The notes under the pieces were generated by a model. That model searched no databases. It was not told the DNA's origin and worked only from the letters and a program-made list of their open reading frames with translations. Made by a program: the position numbers and the translations under genes. A stretch of 64,000 bases of DNA, from positions 2,491,001 to 2,555,000 of the forward strand of contig NZ_CP029617.1 of NCBI RefSeq assembly GCF_003945545.1. The letters run 5' to 3'. This DNA comes from Streptomyces sp. WAC 01529 (GTDB lineage: Bacteria > Actinomycetota > Actinomycetes > Streptomycetales > Streptomycetaceae). Within the stretch, counting starts at the first letter, position 1. Every line of letters begins with the position of its first letter. Shown here piece after piece: positions 14,096-25,756 of the stretch.

Positions 14096-15523
14096 ATGGG
14101 GATAGTCGCAGGGTTGGACAGTTCGCCCGATTTCACTCGCATCGTCGTCTGTGACGCGGACACGGGCGCCGTACTCAAGCAGGGCTACGCCCCGCACCCG
14201 CTGGAGAGCGCCGAGGGTGGCGGGCGGCCGGCCGACGTCGATCCGCAGGCCTGGCTCCTCTCCCTCGGCGAGGCCGCGGGCGGCGGGCTGCTCGAAGGCG
14301 TGCAGGCCATCGGCGTCTCCGCCCAGCAGAACGCCCTCGTGCCGCTCGACAGCCACGGCAACACGGTGCGCCCCGCGCTCGTCGGCAACGACCGGCGGGC
14401 GCAGGTGGCCGCCGTCGACCTGATCGACGCCCTCGGCAGCCGCGAGGCCTGGGCGCAGGCCGTGGGGTGTGTGCCGCAGTCCGCGCAGCCGGTGACCAAG
14501 CTGCGCTGGCTCGCGCGGACCGAGCCGGAGGCCGCCCGGCACGTGGCCGCCCTGATGCAGGCCCCCGACTGGCTGGTGTGGCAGCTCCTCGGCCGCCCCG
14601 CGCGGCGTACGACCGACCGCGGCGGGGCCTCCGGCACCGGTTACTGGTCGGCGGCGACCGGCTCGTACCGCCCCGATCTCGTCGAACTGGCCCTCGGGCA
14701 CCAGGCGATGCTGCCCGAGGTGATCGGTCCCGCCGAGCCCGCGGGGACCACGCCCGAGGGGCTGCTGATCTCCGCGGGGACCGGCGAGACGATGGCGGCC
14801 GCCTTCGGGCTCGGGGTGCGGCAGGGCGACGCCGTGGTCTCGCTCGGCGCCTCCGGCTCGGTGATGGCGGTGCACCACGAGGCGCTGGCCGACCCCTACG
14901 GGATGATCACCTCCCTCGCGGACGCCACGGGGCTGCATCTGCCGGTGGTCCACACGATGAACGCCGTGCGCGTGCTGCGCGGCACCGCCGAGATGCTGGG
15001 CCTCGCCGACCTGGAGGAGCTGTCCGCGCTGGCGATGAAGTCGACGCCGGGCGCCCACGGCCTCGTACTCCTCCCCTATCTCGAGGGCGAGAAGACGCCC
15101 AATCTGCCGCATGCCGCGGGGACGCTGACCGGGCTGCGGCGCGAGTCGATGAAGCCGGAGCATCTGGCGCGGGCCGCGTTCGAGGGCATGCTCTGCGGGC
15201 TCGGGGACGCGCTCGACGTACTGCGTGCGCGAGGTGTGGAGGTGCGGCGCGTCTTCCTGCTGGGCGCCGCCGCCGAGCTGCCCGCCGTGCAGGCGGCCGC
15301 CCCGATGCTCTTCGGTACGCAGGTCGTGGTGCCGCAGCCCGCGGACTACGCCGCGATCGGCGCCGCGCGCCAGGCCGCGTGGGCGCTGACCGGTCAGCTG
15401 CCGCTCTGGCAGGGCGCCGCGGCGCAGGTCTTCGAGGCGGGCGAGGAGCTGGCCGTGGGCCAGGCGGTGCGGCAGCAGTACGCGACGGTGCGGGAGCAGG
15501 CGCACCCCGGGGCGTTCGCCTGA
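14096..15523 (+). CDS. FGGY-family carbohydrate kinase (xylulokinase-like)
   Basis: A 475-aa sugar kinase of the FGGY family, which uses ATP to phosphorylate sugars such as xylulose, gluconate, glycerol or ribulose. The N-terminal domain starts GLDSSP, contains GVSAQQNALVPLD and the MQAPDWLVWQL region. The C-terminal ATP domain has SLGASGSVMAV and the LPYLEGEKTP motif typical of xylulokinases. The C-terminal SDGG-like phosphate loop is altered to LLGAAAELPAVQ, so the glycine-rich loop is less canonical than in XylB. That makes the substrate uncertain and activity reduced or different possible. No sugar isomerase or transporter gene adjoins it. Confidence 0.85.
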   Translation: MGIVAGLDSSPDFTRIVVCDADTGAVLKQGYAPHPLESAEGGGRPADVDPQAWLLSLGEAAGGGLLEGVQAIGVSAQQNALVPLDSHGNTVRPALVGNDRRAQVAAVDLIDALGSREAWAQAVGCVPQSAQPVTKLRWLARTEPEAARHVAALMQAPDWLVWQLLGRPARRTTDRGGASGTGYWSAATGSYRPDLVELALGHQAMLPEVIGPAEPAGTTPEGLLISAGTGETMAAAFGLGVRQGDAVVSLGASGSVMAVHHEALADPYGMITSLADATGLHLPVVHTMNAVRVLRGTAEMLGLADLEELSALAMKSTPGAHGLVLLPYLEGEKTPNLPHAAGTLTGLRRESMKPEHLARAAFEGMLCGLGDALDVLRARGVEVRRVFLLGAAAELPAVQAAAPMLFGTQVVVPQPADYAAIGAARQAAWALTGQLPLWQGAAAQVFEAGEELAVGQAVRQQYATVREQAHPGAFA

Positions 15524-15684
15524 GAGGTGCAGACCTCTCTCCCGCCTCGGATGGGCCCACTTTTTACCCAGGCTGATTTTTGACTCGGTCATGGGTTAAT
15601 CGCTTGCACCCCGAGGGGTCAGGTGTCGCAGGATAGGGACGACCTCGCCCACGTGCCGACACCCGACTCCTCGAGAGACCGAGC

Positions 15685-17418
15685 GTGCTCATACGACTCC
15701 TGCGGACGCACCTGCGCCCGTACAAGAAACCGATCGCCCTGCTGGTGCTCCTGCAGTTCCTGCAGACCTGCGCCTCGCTCTATCTGCCCACCCTGAACGC
15801 CGACATCATCGACAACGGTGTCGTCCAGGGGGACACGGGTTACATCCTCACCTACGGCGGCATCATGATCGCCGTCACCATCGTGCAGATGGTCTGCAAC
15901 ATCGGCGCCGTCTTCTACGGCGCGCGGACCGCCTCCGCCTTCGGGCGCGACGTGCGGGCCGCCGTCTTCGACCGCGTGCAGTCCTTCTCCGCGCGCGAGG
16001 TGGGCCAGTTCGGCGCCCCTTCGCTGATCACGCGGACCACCAACGACGTCCAGCAGGTGCAGATGCTGGCCCTGATGTCGTTCACGCTGATGGTGACCGC
16101 GCCCATCATGTGCGTCGGCGGCATCGTGATGGCGCTCGGCCTGGACGTGCCGCTCTCCGGGATCCTTGTCGCCGTCGTGCCCGTGCTCGGCGTCAGCGTG
16201 AGCCTGATCGTGCGGCGGCTGCGGCCGCTGTTCCGCAGCATGCAGGTACGGCTCGACACCGTGAACCGCGTGCTGCGCGAGCAGATCACCGGCAACCGCG
16301 TCATCCGCGCCTTCGTCCGTGACGCGTACGAGAAGGAGCGGTTCCGTAAGGCCAACGCCGATCTGACCGACGTATCGCTGGGTACCGGCAAGCTGCTCGC
16401 GCTGATGTTCCCGATCGTGATGACCGTCGTGAACATCTCCTCCGTCGCGGTGGTGTGGTTCGGCGCCCACCGCATCGACGACGGCGGCATGGAGATCGGC
16501 GCGCTCACCGCGTTCCTCGCCTATCTGATGCAGATCGTCATGTCCGTGATGATGGCGACCTTCATGTTCATGATGGTGCCGCGCGCGGAGGTCTGCGCCG
16601 AGCGCATCGAGGAGGTCCTGGACACCGAGAGCAGTGTGGTGCCGCCGGCCGATCCGGTGCGTGAGCTGCGCAGCCACGGGCACCTGGAGCTCCGGGGCGT
16701 GGGCTTCCGCTACCCGGGCGCCGAGGAGCCCGTCCTGAAGGCCATCGACCTGCTCGCCCGGCCCGGCGAGACGACCGCCGTGATCGGGTCGACCGGCAGC
16801 GGCAAATCGACGCTGCTCAGCCTCGTACCGCGACTGATCGACGCGACGGAGGGGCAGGTCCTGGTCGGCGGCGTGGTCGTGGCCACGATCGAGCCCGCGC
16901 TGCTCGCCAAGACGGTGAGCCTGGTCCCACAGAAGCCGTACCTCTTCGCCGGCACGGTCGCCACCAACCTTCGCTACGGCAACCCTGACGCGACGGACGA
17001 GGAGCTGTGGCACGCCCTTGAGGTCGCCCAGGCCAAGGAGTTCGTGTCGGGCCTGGAGGGCGGCCTCGGCGCGCCCATCTCGCAGGGCGGCACGAACGTG
17101 TCCGGTGGTCAGCGCCAGCGCCTGGCCATCGCGCGCACGCTGGTGCAGCGCCCGGAGATCTACCTCTTCGACGACTCCTTCTCCGCGCTCGACTACGCCA
17201 CGGACGCGGCGCTCCGCAGGGCCCTGTCCCGGGAGACCGCCGAGGCGACCGTGGTCATCGTCGCCCAGCGGGTGTCCACCATCCGCGACGCCGACCGCAT
17301 CATCGTGCTCGACGAGGGCCGGGTGGTGGGCACCGGAGGCCATCACGAGCTGATGGAGAGCAATGAGACCTACCGGGAGATCGTCCTCTCCCAGCTGACG
17401 GAAGCGGAGGCCGCGTAA
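15685..17418 (+). CDS. ABC exporter subunit with degenerate Walker B (fused TMD-NBD)
   Basis: A 577-aa half-transporter: six membrane helices (residues about 15-310) followed by a nucleotide-binding domain. Walker A is GSTGSGKST, the signature is VSGGQRQ, and Walker B is YLFDDS. The usual catalytic glutamate after Walker B is aspartate here. Start GTG at 15685 follows GAGAGACC. It ends TAATG, overlapping the partner gene by one base. Such D-for-E subunits occur in heterodimeric exporters with one degenerate ATP site (BmrCD/TM287-288 type). Probable function is export of lipids, peptides or drugs; the substrate cannot be read from sequence. Confidence 0.92.
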   Translation: MLIRLLRTHLRPYKKPIALLVLLQFLQTCASLYLPTLNADIIDNGVVQGDTGYILTYGGIMIAVTIVQMVCNIGAVFYGARTASAFGRDVRAAVFDRVQSFSAREVGQFGAPSLITRTTNDVQQVQMLALMSFTLMVTAPIMCVGGIVMALGLDVPLSGILVAVVPVLGVSVSLIVRRLRPLFRSMQVRLDTVNRVLREQITGNRVIRAFVRDAYEKERFRKANADLTDVSLGTGKLLALMFPIVMTVVNISSVAVVWFGAHRIDDGGMEIGALTAFLAYLMQIVMSVMMATFMFMMVPRAEVCAERIEEVLDTESSVVPPADPVRELRSHGHLELRGVGFRYPGAEEPVLKAIDLLARPGETTAVIGSTGSGKSTLLSLVPRLIDATEGQVLVGGVVVATIEPALLAKTVSLVPQKPYLFAGTVATNLRYGNPDATDEELWHALEVAQAKEFVSGLEGGLGAPISQGGTNVSGGQRQRLAIARTLVQRPEIYLFDDSFSALDYATDAALRRALSRETAEATVVIVAQRVSTIRDADRIIVLDEGRVVGTGGHHELMESNETYREIVLSQLTEAEAA

Positions 17419-19337
17419 TGGCTGGTCCTGGCGGACCGATGATGGGCCCCGACTCCCGGTCGATGGATTTCAAGGGCTCCGGCAAGCGGCTGCTCGCGCA
17501 GTTCAAGCCGGAACGGGCCACGATGTACGGGATGCTCGCGGCCGGAATCCTGAGCGTCGCGCTCTCCGTCCTCGGCCCGAAGATCCTCGGCAAGGCGACC
17601 GACCTGCTCTTCGCGGGCATCGTCGGCCGTGACATGGACGGCGACCTGACGAAGGAACAGGTCATCGAGGGTATGCGCGCCAAGGGCGACGGCGGCATGG
17701 CCGACATGCTCACCGGCGTCGACTTCACGCCCGGCGAGGGCATCGACTTCGGCGCGATGGGCGAGGTCCTGCTGCTCGCGCTCGGCACGTTCCTGGCCGC
17801 GGGCCTGCTGATGGCGGTGGCGACGCGGCTCTCCAACCGCGCCATCAACCGGACCGTCTTCCGGATGCGTGGCGACGTACAGGAGAAGCTGTCGCGGCTT
17901 CCGCTGTCGTACTTCGACAAGCGGCAGCGCGGCGAGGTGCTGAGCCGTGCGACGAACGACATCGACAACATCAACCAGACGCTCCAGCAGACGATGGGCC
18001 AGCTCATCAACTCGCTGCTGACGATCATCGGCGTACTGGTGATGATGTTCTGGGTGTCGCCGCTGCTCGCGCTGGTGGCGCTGGTCACCGTGCCGCTGTC
18101 GTTCCTCGTGGCGACGAAGGTCGGCAAGCGGTCGCAGCCGCAGTTCGTGCAGCAGTGGAAGACCACCGGCAAGCTGAACGCGCACATCGAGGAGATGTAC
18201 ACCGGGCACGCGCTCGTAAAGGTGTTCGGCCGGCACGAGGAGTCGGCGAAGGCGTTCGCCGAGCAGAACGAGCAGTTGTACGAGGCCGGGTTCAAGGCGC
18301 AGTTCAACAGCGGTGTCATGCAGCCGCTGATGTTCTTCATGTCGAACCTCAACTACGTGCTCGTGGCCGTGGTCGGTGGTCTGCGCGTCGCGTCCGGGTC
18401 GCTGTCGATCGGTGACGTGCAGGCCTTCATCCAGTACTCGCGCCAGTTCTCGATGCCGCTCACGCAGCTCGCCTCGATGGCGAACCTCGTGCAGTCGGGC
18501 GTCGCCTCCGCCGAACGGATCTTCGAGATCCTCGACGCGGAGGAGCAGGAGGCCGACCCGGTGCCCGGCGAGCGGCCCGAGAGGCTGCGCGGGCGCGTCG
18601 AGATGGAGCACGTCTCCTTCCGCTACGCCGAGGACAAGCCGCTCATCGAGGACCTGTCCCTCGTCGTGGACCCGGGCCACACGGTCGCCATCGTGGGGCC
18701 GACCGGTGCGGGCAAGACGACGCTGGTCAACCTGCTCATGCGGTTCTACGAGGTGACCGGCGGGCGCATCACCCTGGACGGGGTCGACATCGCGAGGATG
18801 TCGCGGGACGAGCTGCGGACCGGGATCGGCATGGTCCTCCAGGACACCTGGCTGTTCGGCGGGACCATCGCGGAGAACATCGCGTACGGCGCCGCGAAGG
18901 ACGTCACGCGCGAGGAGATCGAGGAGGCGGCGCGGGCCGCCCACGCGGATCGCTTCGTGCGGACGCTGCCCGACGGGTACGACACCGTCATCGACGACGA
19001 CGGCACGGGCGTGAGCGCGGGTGAGAAGCAGCTCATCACCATCGCGCGGGCGTTCCTGTCCGACCCGGTGATCCTCGTGCTCGACGAGGCGACCAGCTCC
19101 GTGGACACGCGGACCGAGGTGCTCATCCAGAAGGCGATGGCGCGCCTCGCGCACGGGCGCACTTCCTTCGTCATCGCGCACCGGCTCTCCACGATCCGCG
19201 ACGCCGACACGATTCTGGTCATGGAGGACGGGGCGATCGTGGAGCAGGGGACGCATGATGCCTTGCTGGCGGCCGGTGGGGCGTATGCGCGGCTGTACGC
19301 CGCGCAGTTCGCGGAGGCCGTTGCCGAGGTCGACTAG
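17418..19337 (+). CDS. ABC exporter subunit with catalytic Walker B (fused TMD-NBD)
   Basis: A 639-aa half-transporter, partner of the preceding gene (one-base overlap). The N-terminal domain has an extra ~70-residue Gly/Asp/Met-rich insertion between the first two membrane helices. The NBD has Walker A GPTGAGKTT, Walker B VLVLDEAT with the normal glutamate, and H-loop IAHRLST. Its signature is VSAGEKQ instead of LSGGQ. The two subunits' defects complement each other: this signature and the partner's Walker B both fall in the same composite site, leaving one canonical site. This supports an obligate heterodimer. Confidence 0.93.
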   Translation: MAGPGGPMMGPDSRSMDFKGSGKRLLAQFKPERATMYGMLAAGILSVALSVLGPKILGKATDLLFAGIVGRDMDGDLTKEQVIEGMRAKGDGGMADMLTGVDFTPGEGIDFGAMGEVLLLALGTFLAAGLLMAVATRLSNRAINRTVFRMRGDVQEKLSRLPLSYFDKRQRGEVLSRATNDIDNINQTLQQTMGQLINSLLTIIGVLVMMFWVSPLLALVALVTVPLSFLVATKVGKRSQPQFVQQWKTTGKLNAHIEEMYTGHALVKVFGRHEESAKAFAEQNEQLYEAGFKAQFNSGVMQPLMFFMSNLNYVLVAVVGGLRVASGSLSIGDVQAFIQYSRQFSMPLTQLASMANLVQSGVASAERIFEILDAEEQEADPVPGERPERLRGRVEMEHVSFRYAEDKPLIEDLSLVVDPGHTVAIVGPTGAGKTTLVNLLMRFYEVTGGRITLDGVDIARMSRDELRTGIGMVLQDTWLFGGTIAENIAYGAAKDVTREEIEEAARAAHADRFVRTLPDGYDTVIDDDGTGVSAGEKQLITIARAFLSDPVILVLDEATSSVDTRTEVLIQKAMARLAHGRTSFVIAHRLSTIRDADTILVMEDGAIVEQGTHDALLAAGGAYARLYAAQFAEAVAEVD

Positions 19338-19381
19338 GGGCGTCGTGGGGGCTCGGGGGCGTTTGCGGGTGCTGGTCTGGT

Positions 19382-19420
19382 GTGGCTGGTCGCGCAGTTC
19401 CCCGCGCCCCTTCGGGGCGC
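19382..19420. repeat. Streptomyces interspersed GC repeat with hairpin, copy 1
   Basis: The unit contains GTGGCTGGTCGCGCAGTTCC followed by a stem-loop GCGCCCC-TTC-GGGGCGC (19404-19420). It lies between the convergent ABC and sigma-factor genes, where it could end transcription from both sides. The same unit occurs in inverted orientation at 27750 and 27832. Such elements are scattered between genes across Streptomyces chromosomes. Confidence 0.8.
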
Positions 19421-19453
19421 TTCACCTGCGGGGCGCGTCGGCTGCGGAGTGCT

Positions 19454-20836
<1,383 letters not shown>

Positions 20837-20919
20837 GAGGGGCGTGCGGTGACTTTTTGAGTCCGGTCCGTGACCGCGTGGTTACCCGACGGGTAGCCCT
20901 TGGCCCGAGGGCCACACCT

Positions 20920-22818
20920 CTAGAGCGCGTCGGCTCCGCGGTCGCGCAGCGCCTGGCCGTACTGCTGGAGGACCCACAACTCGTTCTGCACCGCGGTCAG
21001 TCGCTGTGGGTCACCGCCCGCGCCGAGGCGGGCGAGGCTGCCCTGGACGTCGCGGATGCGGCGGTCGACGGCGCGCAGGCGGACCTGGACGAGCTGCGTG
21101 CCCGCGTACACCTCGTCGACGGTCTTGCGCAGGATCGCCTCGACGGCCAGCTCGGTGACCATGCGGCGCACCGTGTCGTCGGGCGCCGCGTCGAGCACGC
21201 GCGCGAGGTAGGCCTGCGCGTCGGTGATGCCCGCCTCGGCGCCGCCCGCCTCCTCGATGCACTGGCGCACGGCCGCGTAGGGCGGGGCGGTGAACTCGTC
21301 CGCTCCGTACGCGTCGAAGGCCGGGGAGACCAACTGGGGGTACTGCAAAGCGAGTTTGAGCAGCTCGCGCTCGGTGCGGTGGGCGGGGCTGCGCAGCGTG
21401 AGCGCGGGGCCGCTGGGTGGGGGCGGTCCTTGCGCGTACGTCTGCTGGGGCCTGCCCTGCGGCTGCGCGGGGCCCCGGCCGCCGCGGTCGCGGGCCCAAC
21501 GGGCCAGCTGGGCCACGCGCTTGACCACGAACTGGGTGTCGAGGATGCCGAGCATGCCCGCGAGCTGGACGGCCACCTCGTGCTGCGCGCCGGTGTTCTT
21601 GATGCGGGCCACCACGGGCGCCGCCTCGTCCAGGGCGGCGGCCCGGCCGGCGGGGGTCTCCAGGTCGTACCGCGAGACGATCTGGCGCAGCGCGAACTCG
21701 AAGAGCGGTGTGCGGGGCTTGACGAGGTCGGCGACCGCCTCGTCGCCCTTGGCCAGGCGCAGCTCGCAGGGGTCCATGCCGTCGGGGGCGATGGCGATGT
21801 ACGTCTCGGCGGCGAACTTCTGGTCGTCCTCGAAGGCGCGCAGAGCGGCCTTCTGGCCCGCCGCGTCACCGTCGAAGGTGAAGATCACCCGCGCCGAGCC
21901 GTTGTCCATCAGGAGGCGGCGCAGGATCTTGATGTGGTCGCCGCCGAAGGCCGTGCCACAGGTCGCGATGGCGGTGGTGACGCCTGCGAGGTGGCAGGCC
22001 ATCACGTCCGTGTACCCCTCGACGACGACCGCGCGGGAGGCCTTGGCGATCTCCTTCTTGGCCAGGTCGACGCCGTAGAGCACCTGGCCCTTCTTGTAGA
22101 TCGGGGTCTCGGGGGTGTTCAGGTACTTCGGGCCGTTGTCGTCGTCGCGGAGCTTGCGGGCGCCGAAGCCGACGACCTCGCCGCCGATGTCGCGGATGGG
22201 CCACATCAGGCGGCCCCGGAAGCGGTCGATGGGGCCGCGGCGGCCTTCCTGGGAGAGGCCGGAGAGGGTCAGCTCCTTGTCGGTGAAGCCCTTGCCGCGC
22301 AGATAGCGGGTGAGGTGGTCCCAGCCCGCGGGGCTGTAGCCCACGCCGAAGTGCGCGGCGGCGGCCTGGTCGAAGCCGCGCTCGGCGAGGAACTTGCGGC
22401 CGATCTCGGCCTCGGGGCTCTCCAGCTGGTCCACGTAGAACTGAGCGGCGATCTTGTGGGCCTCGACCAGGCGGATGCGCTCGCCGCGCTGGTGGCTGGG
22501 GTTGTACCCGCCCTCTTCGTACCGCAGCGTGATGCCCGCCTTGGCGGCGAGGCGCTCGACCGTCTCCGAGAAGGTGAGGTGGTCGATCTTCATCACGAAG
22601 GCGATCGTGTCGCCGCCTTCCTGGCAGCCGAAGCAGTGGAAGAGACCCTTGCTCGGGCTGACCTGGAAGGACGGGGACTTCTCGTCGTGGAAGGGGCACA
22701 GACCCTTGAGGTTTCCACCCCCGGCGCTGCGCAGCTGGAGGTAGTCGGAGACCACGGCGTCGATCGGGACCGCGTCCCGAACCGCCTTCACGTCCTCGTC
22801 ATTGATCCTGCCTGCCAC
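20920..22818 (-). CDS. dnaG: DNA primase
   Basis: A 632-aa DnaG that makes RNA primers at the replication fork. It has an N-terminal CHC2 zinc finger (CPFHDEKSPSF, then CFGCQEGGD), a TOPRIM catalytic core with VVVEGYTDVMA and FDGDAAGQ, and a C-terminal helical DnaB-binding domain joined by a Pro/Gln-rich linker near residues 450-470. Length and domain order are normal for actinobacteria. The start at 22818 begins MAGRINDEDV, the usual N-terminus. It lies 83 nt upstream of hrdA on the same strand, echoing the link of primase and sigma genes seen in many bacteria. Confidence 0.97.
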   Translation of the reverse strand: MAGRINDEDVKAVRDAVPIDAVVSDYLQLRSAGGGNLKGLCPFHDEKSPSFQVSPSKGLFHCFGCQEGGDTIAFVMKIDHLTFSETVERLAAKAGITLRYEEGGYNPSHQRGERIRLVEAHKIAAQFYVDQLESPEAEIGRKFLAERGFDQAAAAHFGVGYSPAGWDHLTRYLRGKGFTDKELTLSGLSQEGRRGPIDRFRGRLMWPIRDIGGEVVGFGARKLRDDDNGPKYLNTPETPIYKKGQVLYGVDLAKKEIAKASRAVVVEGYTDVMACHLAGVTTAIATCGTAFGGDHIKILRRLLMDNGSARVIFTFDGDAAGQKAALRAFEDDQKFAAETYIAIAPDGMDPCELRLAKGDEAVADLVKPRTPLFEFALRQIVSRYDLETPAGRAAALDEAAPVVARIKNTGAQHEVAVQLAGMLGILDTQFVVKRVAQLARWARDRGGRGPAQPQGRPQQTYAQGPPPPSGPALTLRSPAHRTERELLKLALQYPQLVSPAFDAYGADEFTAPPYAAVRQCIEEAGGAEAGITDAQAYLARVLDAAPDDTVRRMVTELAVEAILRKTVDEVYAGTQLVQVRLRAVDRRIRDVQGSLARLGAGGDPQRLTAVQNELWVLQQYGQALRDRGADAL

Positions 22819-22894
22819 GTACGAATACTACGGCTCGCCTGTGACACTCCCGCCCGGCCGTCACGGCCGACGGCGTCTTCGGCGGGCCCGGCCG

Positions 22895-24157
22895 TCACGA
22901 CAGCAGCGACTCCAGGGGGACGGACGGGTCCGCGAGGCGCTCGACGTCCGGGCGCGCGCCCGTGCGGATCAGCTCCTGCATGGTCTCCGTGACGTCCCAC
23001 ACATTCACGTTCATCCCCGCGAGCACCCGCCCCTCGCTCAGCCAGAACGCGATGAACTCCCGCTTGCCGACGTCACCGCGGGCCACCACTTGGTCGTACG
23101 AGCCCGGGGGCGCCCAGCCCGAGTACTCCAGGCCCACGTCGTACTGGTCGGAGAAGAAGTAGGGCACGCGGTCGTAGCGGACGTCCTGGCCGAGCATGGC
23201 GCGGGCCGCCGCGGGGCCGCCGTTGAGGGCGTTGGCCCAGTGCTCGACGCGCAGCCTGGAGTCGAAGAGCGGGTGGTGCGGGGCGGCCACGTCGCCCGCG
23301 GCGAAGATGTCGGGGTCCGAGGTCCGCAGGGAGGCGTCGACGACGATGCCGCCGCCGTGCGCCCGCTCGACCAGGTCGAGGCCCGCGGCCTCGGCGAGCG
23401 CCGTGCGGGGGGCCGCGCCGATCGCGGCGAGCACGTCGTGCGCGGGGTGCTCCTCGCCGTCGTCCGTCTGCACGGCGAGCACCATGCCGTCCTGGCCGAC
23501 GATCTCCGTGAGGGAAGCCCCGAAGTGGAACCGCACGCCGTGCTCCGCGTGCAGGTCGGCGAACATCTGGCCGACCTCGGGGCCGAGGACGGCGTGCAGC
23601 GGGGTCGGCTCGCGCTCGACGACGGTGACCTCCGCGCCGTACTCCCTGGCGGCCGCGGCGATCTCCAGGCCGATCCAGCCCGCCCCGGCGATCACCAGGT
23701 GGCCGTTGTCCCTGCCGAGTGCCGTCAGGACCTGCCGGAGGCGGTCGGCGTGGGCGAGGCGGCGCAGGTGGTGCACGCCCGCGAGGCCGGTGCCCGGGAC
23801 GTCGAGGCGGCGTGGCTCGGCGCCGGTGGCGAGCAGCAGCTTGTCGTAGTGGATGACCGCGCCGTCGCCCAGGCGCACGCTCTTGGCCTCGCGGTCGATG
23901 GCGACGACGGGCTGGCCGAGGTGCAGTTCCACCTCGGCCTGCGCGTACCAACCGGGTTCGTGGACGAAGACGCTGTCGCGCTCCTCCTTGCCCAGGAGGT
24001 AGCCCTTGGACAGGGGCGGGCGCTCGTAGGGGTGGTCGCGCTCGTCACCGACGAGGATCACCCGGCCGGTGAAGCCCTCGGAACGGAGGGTCTCGGCCGC
24101 CTTGGCGCCGGCCAGACCTCCTCCCACAATGACGAACGTCTGATGCGCGTCGACCAC
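22895..24157 (-). CDS. Ferredoxin reductase-type FAD/NAD oxidoreductase
   Basis: A 420-aa flavoprotein. The FAD-binding GGGLAG motif follows the first strand at residues 10-15, RPPLSKGYL marks the rubredoxin/ferredoxin-reductase family, the NAD-binding GAGWIG lies near residue 155, and a GDVA segment contacts FAD. The C-terminal ~85 residues form the reductase C-domain. It likely passes electrons from NAD(P)H to a ferredoxin or similar carrier; no ferredoxin or P450 gene adjoins. I chose GTG at 24157 because AAGGAGG lies six bases upstream; the open frame before it has no family similarity. Confidence 0.92.
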   Translation of the reverse strand: MVDAHQTFVIVGGGLAGAKAAETLRSEGFTGRVILVGDERDHPYERPPLSKGYLLGKEERDSVFVHEPGWYAQAEVELHLGQPVVAIDREAKSVRLGDGAVIHYDKLLLATGAEPRRLDVPGTGLAGVHHLRRLAHADRLRQVLTALGRDNGHLVIAGAGWIGLEIAAAAREYGAEVTVVEREPTPLHAVLGPEVGQMFADLHAEHGVRFHFGASLTEIVGQDGMVLAVQTDDGEEHPAHDVLAAIGAAPRTALAEAAGLDLVERAHGGGIVVDASLRTSDPDIFAAGDVAAPHHPLFDSRLRVEHWANALNGGPAAARAMLGQDVRYDRVPYFFSDQYDVGLEYSGWAPPGSYDQVVARGDVGKREFIAFWLSEGRVLAGMNVNVWDVTETMQELIRTGARPDVERLADPSVPLESLLS

Positions 24158-24316
24158 TTGATGCCTCCTTGCCGGGGGACCGGGGGTGGACCCCGGAAGA
24201 ACACAGGCTTGCCGCCACAGGGAGCGTCCCGCACGGAGCGTGAGGGGGGAAGGGGGCGTCGCCCCATCCGGCCACTTTCCGTCACGCCCCGTGGTCACGC
24301 CAAGCTCACTCCAAGG

Positions 24317-25708
24317 TCACGTACCGCTGTTCCCGCTGCCCTGTCGTCCGGCCGTCAGTCGGGTGTGCAGCGCGCGGGCGGCCGCGTCCGTGAGGGACGC
24401 GATCTGGTCGATCACCACGCGCTGGGCCGTGCGGTCGTCGTCCGCCGCGTCGTACAGGGCGCGGAACTGCGGGTCGAGTCCGTCGGGGGCGCGCGTGGTG
24501 AGCGCCTCGGCCAGCTCGGCGACCACGATGCGCTGGTCGGCGCGGAGCCGCTCCTGTGCGGGGCGCTGCATCACATAGCGGTCGGCGACGGCCTTGAGCA
24601 CCGCGCACTCGTGGCGCGCCTCGCGGGGGACGACGAGTTCGGCGGCGTACCGCGTGAGGGGCCCCTTGCCGTACCGCACGCGCGTGGCGGTCTCCGCGGC
24701 CAGACAGAAGCGGCCGATGAGCTGGCTGGTGGCGTCCTTCAACCGGGCCTGGGCGACGGCCGATCCGTCGTACCCGTGCGGCCACCACTCCTGGTCGAGG
24801 AGGCGGTCGAGGGCTTGGGCCAGCTCTTCGGGGTCGGTGTCCTCGGGGACGTAGCGTCCGAGGGCCACGGCGTAGATGTCCTGGCGCTCGGGCTCGGCGT
24901 GCAGGGCGTTCGGGTCGATGTGTCCGGCGTGCAGGCCGTCCTCGAAGTCGTGGACCGAGTAGGCGACATCGTCCGACCAGTCCATGACCTGCGCCTCGAA
25001 GCAGATGCGCTGCCCCGGGGCCTCCTTGCGGACCCAGTCGAACACCGGCCGGTCGTCCTCGTAGACCCCGAACTTCGAGGAGTGCGGGTCGGTGGGGTGC
25101 GCGCCGCGCGGCCAGGGGTACTTGGTGGCGGCGTCCAGGGCGGCACGGGTGAGGTTGAGGCCGACGCTGACCAGGTCGCCGGTGGCCTCGGAGCGGACGA
25201 AGCGCTTCGGCTCGATGCGGGTGAGCAGGCGCAGCGACTGGGCGTTGCCCTCGAAGCCGCCGCAGTCGGCCGCCACCTCGTTCAACGCCTGCTCTCCGTT
25301 GTGCCCGAAGGGCGGGTGGCCCAGGTCGTGGGAGAGGCAGGCGGTCTCCACCAGGTCGGGGTCGCAGCCGAGGGCCGCGCCCAGCTCGCGGCCCACCTGG
25401 GCGCACTCCAGGGAGTGCGTCAGCCGGGTGCGGGCGCTGGCGTCCCAGGCCTGGCTGCGGGTGCCGGGCGTGACGACCTGGGTCTTTCCGGCGAGGCGGC
25501 GCAGCGCGGCGGAGTGCAGCACGCGCGCGCGGTCGCGCTGGAAGGCCGTGCGCCCCGGCCTCTTGTCGGGCTCGGTGGCCCATCGCTCGACGGCCGCTTC
25601 GTCGTAGGCCCCGTAGGCGTCGTAGGCGTCATGGGTGCCGTGGGCCTCGTGTCGCGCGTGCGGTCCTGTGCCGTTCGTTGCCGGGCCGTTCGGTGCTGTG
25701 CCTTCCAT
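24317..25708 (-). CDS. dgt: Deoxyguanosinetriphosphate triphosphohydrolase-like HD protein
   Basis: A 463-aa HD-domain phosphohydrolase that removes triphosphate from dNTPs. After an Ala/His/Tyr-rich N-terminal stretch, the metal-binding residues appear: RTRLTHSLE, then [15 protein letters not shown], and [28 protein letters not shown] precedes the core as in other Dgt proteins. It is annotated dgt in many actinobacteria and clusters with dnaG, fitting a role in dNTP-pool control during replication. The N-terminal ~35 residues are low complexity; a start inside (near VERWATEP) cannot be excluded. Confidence 0.94.
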   Translation of the reverse strand: MEGTAPNGPATNGTGPHARHEAHGTHDAYDAYGAYDEAAVERWATEPDKRPGRTAFQRDRARVLHSAALRRLAGKTQVVTPGTRSQAWDASARTRLTHSLECAQVGRELGAALGCDPDLVETACLSHDLGHPPFGHNGEQALNEVAADCGGFEGNAQSLRLLTRIEPKRFVRSEATGDLVSVGLNLTRAALDAATKYPWPRGAHPTDPHSSKFGVYEDDRPVFDWVRKEAPGQRICFEAQVMDWSDDVAYSVHDFEDGLHAGHIDPNALHAEPERQDIYAVALGRYVPEDTDPEELAQALDRLLDQEWWPHGYDGSAVAQARLKDATSQLIGRFCLAAETATRVRYGKGPLTRYAAELVVPREARHECAVLKAVADRYVMQRPAQERLRADQRIVVAELAEALTTRAPDGLDPQFRALYDAADDDRTAQRVVIDQIASLTDAAARALHTRLTAGRQGSGNSGT

Positions 25709-25756
25709 GCACCGACAGTAGACGCAAGCAGTGACAAAGAGGGTTCTGGCCCCTCG

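Noticed and set aside
14096..15523. Pseudogene status of the FGGY kinase
   Set aside because: The C-terminal loop is unusual but the reading frame is full length and the other motifs are kept, so a divergent active enzyme is more likely.
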